From positions 1-7,169 of the forward strand of contig JAJZNS010000049.1 of NCBI GenBank assembly GCA_021811635.1: a DNA stretch of 7,169 bases, written 5' to 3'. Within the stretch, counting starts at the first letter, position 1. Each line of letters begins with the position of its first letter. The notes beneath the pieces were generated by a model. The model did not search any database. It saw only the letters and a program-made list of their open reading frames with translations, and was not told where the DNA came from. The translations under genes and the position numbers were made by a program. Origin of the DNA: Thermoplasmata archaeon. Lineage in GTDB: Archaea > Thermoplasmatota > Thermoplasmata > Thermoplasmatales > Thermoplasmataceae. This document shows, piece after piece, positions 5,036 to 7,169 of this stretch.

Positions 5036-5248
5036 ATGGTTGAAATAAAGGTCAAGAGCGAGATGGACGTTGACAGGAGCCTCTGCAATTACTGCGGGGC
5101 CTGCGTAGGGATGTGCCCGACGGATGCCATATTCATGGACGACACGGTAATTGAGATACACGAGAACAAATGCATAAAGTGCACATTCTGTGTCATAGGG
5201 TGCCCGACCGGCGCAATTTCAGCGGAGTGGTTCCATGCAAAACTATGA
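5036..5248 (+). CDS. Two-cluster (2x 4Fe-4S) ferredoxin, probable partner of geranylgeranyl reductase
   Basis: This 70-residue protein is a small cytoplasmic electron carrier. It has two full cluster motifs, CNYCGACVGMCP (17-28) and CIKCTFCVIGCP (46-57). Both follow the C-x2-C-x2-C-x3-C-P pattern of bacterial-type dicluster ferredoxins, with a regular central segment between them. The final 14 bases overlap the start of geranylgeranyl reductase, so the two are co-transcribed and probably translationally coupled. In Methanosarcina acetivorans a ferredoxin gene also lies beside the reductase gene and its product serves as the reductant, so the same job is the likely one here. The start is chosen because GAGTGAT precedes the ATG by 3 bases and the N-terminus (MVEIKVKSEMDVDRSLC) leads straight into the first motif. 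A more general redox role cannot be excluded. Confidence 0.88.
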   Translation: MVEIKVKSEMDVDRSLCNYCGACVGMCPTDAIFMDDTVIEIHENKCIKCTFCVIGCPTGAISAEWFHAKL

Positions 5249-6425
5249 TGTCCTGGTGGTGGGCGCGGGACCGGGCGGGAGCTCCGCGGCAAGGTTTTCT
5301 GCAAGAGCCGGGCTCAAAACCCTGATGATAGAGAAAAGGCCGGACATAGGATCGCCTGTCAGATGCGGCGAGGGCCTCTCCAAGGAATGGATGCATGAGG
5401 GAGAGATCAAGCCCAACCAGCACTGGATAGCTGATGAGGTCAAGGGGGCAAGGATATTCGGGCCTTCCGAGAAGAAGGCAATTGTGCTTAGGGCAGAGAA
5501 GGCAGGCAACGAAGTTGGTTTCGTTGTGGAGAGGGACAAGTTCGACAAGGAAATGGCAGCATTTGCCGCTGAAGCTGGAGCAGACATATGGATCAAGTCG
5601 CCGGCGCTTGAGGTGATTAAGGAAAACGGCAAGGTTGCAGGCGCCAGGGTACGGCACAATGGAAAGATGGAAGATGTCAGGGCAAAAATGGTGATTGCCG
5701 CCGACGGGTTTGAAAGCGAATTCGGAAGGTGGGCCGGTCTCAAATCAATAATTCTGGCAAAGAATGACATAATTTCCTGCGTGGAATACAGGATGAGAAA
5801 CGTCGATTCTGATCCGGATTACACGGATTTTTACCTTGGAAGCGTTGCCCCTGCAGGCTACCTCTGGGTCTTCCCGAAGGGTGAAAGGGAAGCCAACGTG
5901 GGGATAGGAGTCACAATAACTGCAGCAAAGGACAGGTTTGACGTGAAGAATTACCTGGACAACTGGATAAAGAACCACCCCGGATATTCAAAGGGCAAGA
6001 CCATACAGTACATCACCGGCGGCGTTTCGGTATCAAAGGTCAAGGACAAGTTCACCCTTCCTGGTCTCCTGCTTGTTGGGGATGCAGCCAGGCTCATTGA
6101 TCCCATTACAGGAGGAGGCATTGCAAACTCCTACATTTCCGGAAAATACGCTGCATCCATCGCAAAGGAGGCGATCGAGAAGGACGATTTCAGCCAGGAG
6201 ATGATGTCCAAGTACGAAAGGATGGTCAAGGACAAGTTCGAGAGAAAACACCTGAGGAACTGGCTTGCGAAGGAAAAACTGGCCACTCTTTCGGATGAGA
6301 CCATGGACAAGCTTGTCGACGTCATGTCCGAGGTGCAGGTAAATGATATCTCTACGCAGGCTATCCTGGAGGCTGTCCAGCAGAAATATCCAGAGCTGAT
6401 GAAAGAACTGGAGGATCTAATCTGA
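5235..6425 (+). CDS. Geranylgeranyl reductase (digeranylgeranylglycerophospholipid reductase)
   Basis: The 396-residue flavoprotein hydrogenates the double bonds of geranylgeranyl chains in archaeal ether lipids, giving the saturated phytanyl chains of the membrane. Its FAD-binding Rossmann motif is VVGAGPGGSSAAR (8-20) with acidic E33 after the second strand. A conserved cysteine C44 lies in SPVRCGEGLS. The family substrate-cavity motif PAGYLWVFP (206-214) is intact, and GDAARLIDPITGGGI (282-296) is the second FAD-binding motif. The length is close to that of the structurally characterised Thermoplasma acidophilum enzyme. The helical C-terminus (about 315-396) is rich in charged residues. 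GGAG (5224-5227), 7 bases before the ATG, sets the start within the ferredoxin gene. The ferredoxin just upstream is the likely electron donor. Its stop codon lies within the end of the opposing srp54. Confidence 0.93.
   Translation: MQNYDVLVVGAGPGGSSAARFSARAGLKTLMIEKRPDIGSPVRCGEGLSKEWMHEGEIKPNQHWIADEVKGARIFGPSEKKAIVLRAEKAGNEVGFVVERDKFDKEMAAFAAEAGADIWIKSPALEVIKENGKVAGARVRHNGKMEDVRAKMVIAADGFESEFGRWAGLKSIILAKNDIISCVEYRMRNVDSDPDYTDFYLGSVAPAGYLWVFPKGEREANVGIGVTITAAKDRFDVKNYLDNWIKNHPGYSKGKTIQYITGGVSVSKVKDKFTLPGLLLVGDAARLIDPITGGGIANSYISGKYAASIAKEAIEKDDFSQEMMSKYERMVKDKFERKHLRNWLAKEKLATLSDETMDKLVDVMSEVQVNDISTQAILEAVQQKYPELMKELEDLI
6417..6425. other. Tail-to-tail overlap of ggr and srp54
   Basis: The ggr TGA (6423-6425, + strand) and the srp54 TAG (6417-6419, minus strand) lie within a shared 9-base segment. 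Both proteins end on ordinary codons within it, so there is no room for a separate terminator between the genes. Any termination signal must lie inside the opposing coding sequence. Confidence 0.85.
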
Positions 6426-7169
6426 TCCGCCGGTCAGGTTATCCATATTCTCAAGGCCGAAGTTCCCGCTCTTCATCTGGGCCTTGAGCATTTTCTTGAA
6501 CCCGCGGTTGCCCTGTATCTCCTTGAGGTTCTTTTTCATCGCCTTGAATTCCTTCAGAAGGGCGCGCACGTCCTGATCCGACCGACCGCTTCCCCTTGCT
6601 ATCCTGGATATGCGCTGAGCGTTGATCACCTCGGGTTCCTCAAGCTCCTCGAATGTCATCGAGTCCATCACAGTCCTGTACACCCTGAGCTTGTTTTCGG
6701 CATTCTCAAAGGCCCCCTCGTCAATCTTCTTCACGCCGGGCATCTTTGCCATTGGTAGCGACTGGAAGAGTTTCCCCATCAGCCCGGGTTTTGAAAATTT
6801 CTCCCACACTTCGTACATGTCCTTGAGGTTGAACTTGCCGCTCATGAGTTTGTTGATGGACTTCTCCGTCTCCTCCGGCGTCATTTCCGCCTCCTGAACA
6901 ACCTCAAGCAGCGATTCGAGATCGCCCAGCCCCATCAAACGGGACAGGAATCTCTTTGCGTTGAATATCTCGAAATCTTCCATGTGCTCTCCGGTTCCAA
7001 TGAAAAACACTGGCTTATGGAGAATGGATATTGCGCTCAGTGCGCCTCCTCCCTTGCCAGTCCCGTCCATCTTGGTGATTATGACTCCCGAGATCCCTAC
7101 CGCCTCATCCATCGCCTTTGCCTGAGGCCCGGCCTGCTGCCCCATAGTAGCATCTATTACGAGAAGGGT
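6417..7169 (-). CDS. srp54: Signal recognition particle 54 kDa protein, C-terminal part (partial)
   Basis: The visible 250 residues are the end of the SRP GTPase that binds signal peptides and 7S RNA and delivers ribosomes to the membrane. The fragment opens with TLLVIDATMGQQA, just after the GTPase G3 region. It continues with ITKMDGTGKGGGALS (31-45), whose TKMD is the G4 guanine-specificity motif, then FIGTGEHMEDFEIFN (56-70) and FLSRLMGLGDLESLLE (74-89). The remainder is the methionine-rich M domain, including PGLMGKLFQSLPMAKMPGVKK and RISRIARGSGRSDQDVRALL, the RNA-binding part. About 200 residues (the N domain and the P-loop half of the G domain) lie beyond the right edge. The reading frame continues unbroken to the window edge, so an ATG within TMGQQ (7143-7145) is not the true start. 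Confidence 0.95.
   Translation of the reverse strand, partial: TLLVIDATMGQQAGPQAKAMDEAVGISGVIITKMDGTGKGGGALSAISILHKPVFFIGTGEHMEDFEIFNAKRFLSRLMGLGDLESLLEVVQEAEMTPEETEKSINKLMSGKFNLKDMYEVWEKFSKPGLMGKLFQSLPMAKMPGVKKIDEGAFENAENKLRVYRTVMDSMTFEELEEPEVINAQRISRIARGSGRSDQDVRALLKEFKAMKKNLKEIQGNRGFKKMLKAQMKSGNFGLENMDNLTGGSD

Noticed and set aside
3577..5248. Both the kbl/sfsA and ferredoxin/ggr overlaps are exactly 14 bases.
   Set aside because: Short overlaps of this size are common in packed operons, the two sequences differ, and the sfsA start is uncertain.
1..7169. Search for tRNA, CRISPR arrays, insertion sequences, toxin-antitoxin or defence genes.
   Set aside because: No T-arm or anticodon pattern, no regularly spaced repeats, no transposase and no terminal inverted repeats were seen by eye.

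Overview
The window looks like a compact chromosomal stretch from an archaeon, most likely of the Thermoplasmata (Thermoplasmatales-type). Three things point there: an archaeal lipid enzyme (geranylgeranyl reductase) with its own ferredoxin, an archaeal-type SRP54, and an SDR-family threonine dehydrogenase of the kind known from Thermoplasma. Expression signals also fit. The first genes of transcripts (tdh, kbl) have an A/T-rich TATA-like box about 20-30 bases before the ATG and no Shine-Dalgarno sequence, which suggests leaderless mRNAs. Internal genes (mqnA, nth, ggr) do have Shine-Dalgarno sequences. The genus is not determined from sequence alone.

Layout. Positions 1-152 hold the unrecognised C-terminal end of a + strand gene, followed by a 138-base gap with a T-tract and two inverted repeats. 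Positions 291-1991, on the minus strand, hold tdh (L-threonine 3-dehydrogenase) followed 9 bases later by mqnA (chorismate dehydratase of the futalosine menaquinone pathway). Positions 1992-2408 are a 417-base intergenic region, unusually long for this window, with outward-facing promoters for tdh and kbl, several palindromes that may be operators, and a possible small or relic ORF. Positions 2409-4926, on the + strand, hold kbl, sfsA and nth as an overlapping or tightly packed operon. Positions 5036-6425 hold a + strand operon of a two-cluster ferredoxin and geranylgeranyl reductase, overlapping by 14 bases. Positions 6417-7169, on the minus strand, hold the C-terminal part of srp54, whose end overlaps the end of ggr by 9 bases.

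How they work together. TDH and KBL are the two consecutive enzymes of threonine breakdown to glycine and acetyl-CoA, and they face each other across a probable shared control region. The ferredoxin is the probable electron donor for the reductase that saturates the isoprenoid chains of archaeal membrane lipids. SfsA carries a PD-(D/E)XK-like nuclease signature and sits directly before endonuclease III, hinting at a DNA-related role. The contents are mostly recognisable housekeeping functions. No wholly new system is evident. The best leads are the tdh/kbl control region, the possible small ORF inside it, and the SfsA-Nth pairing.
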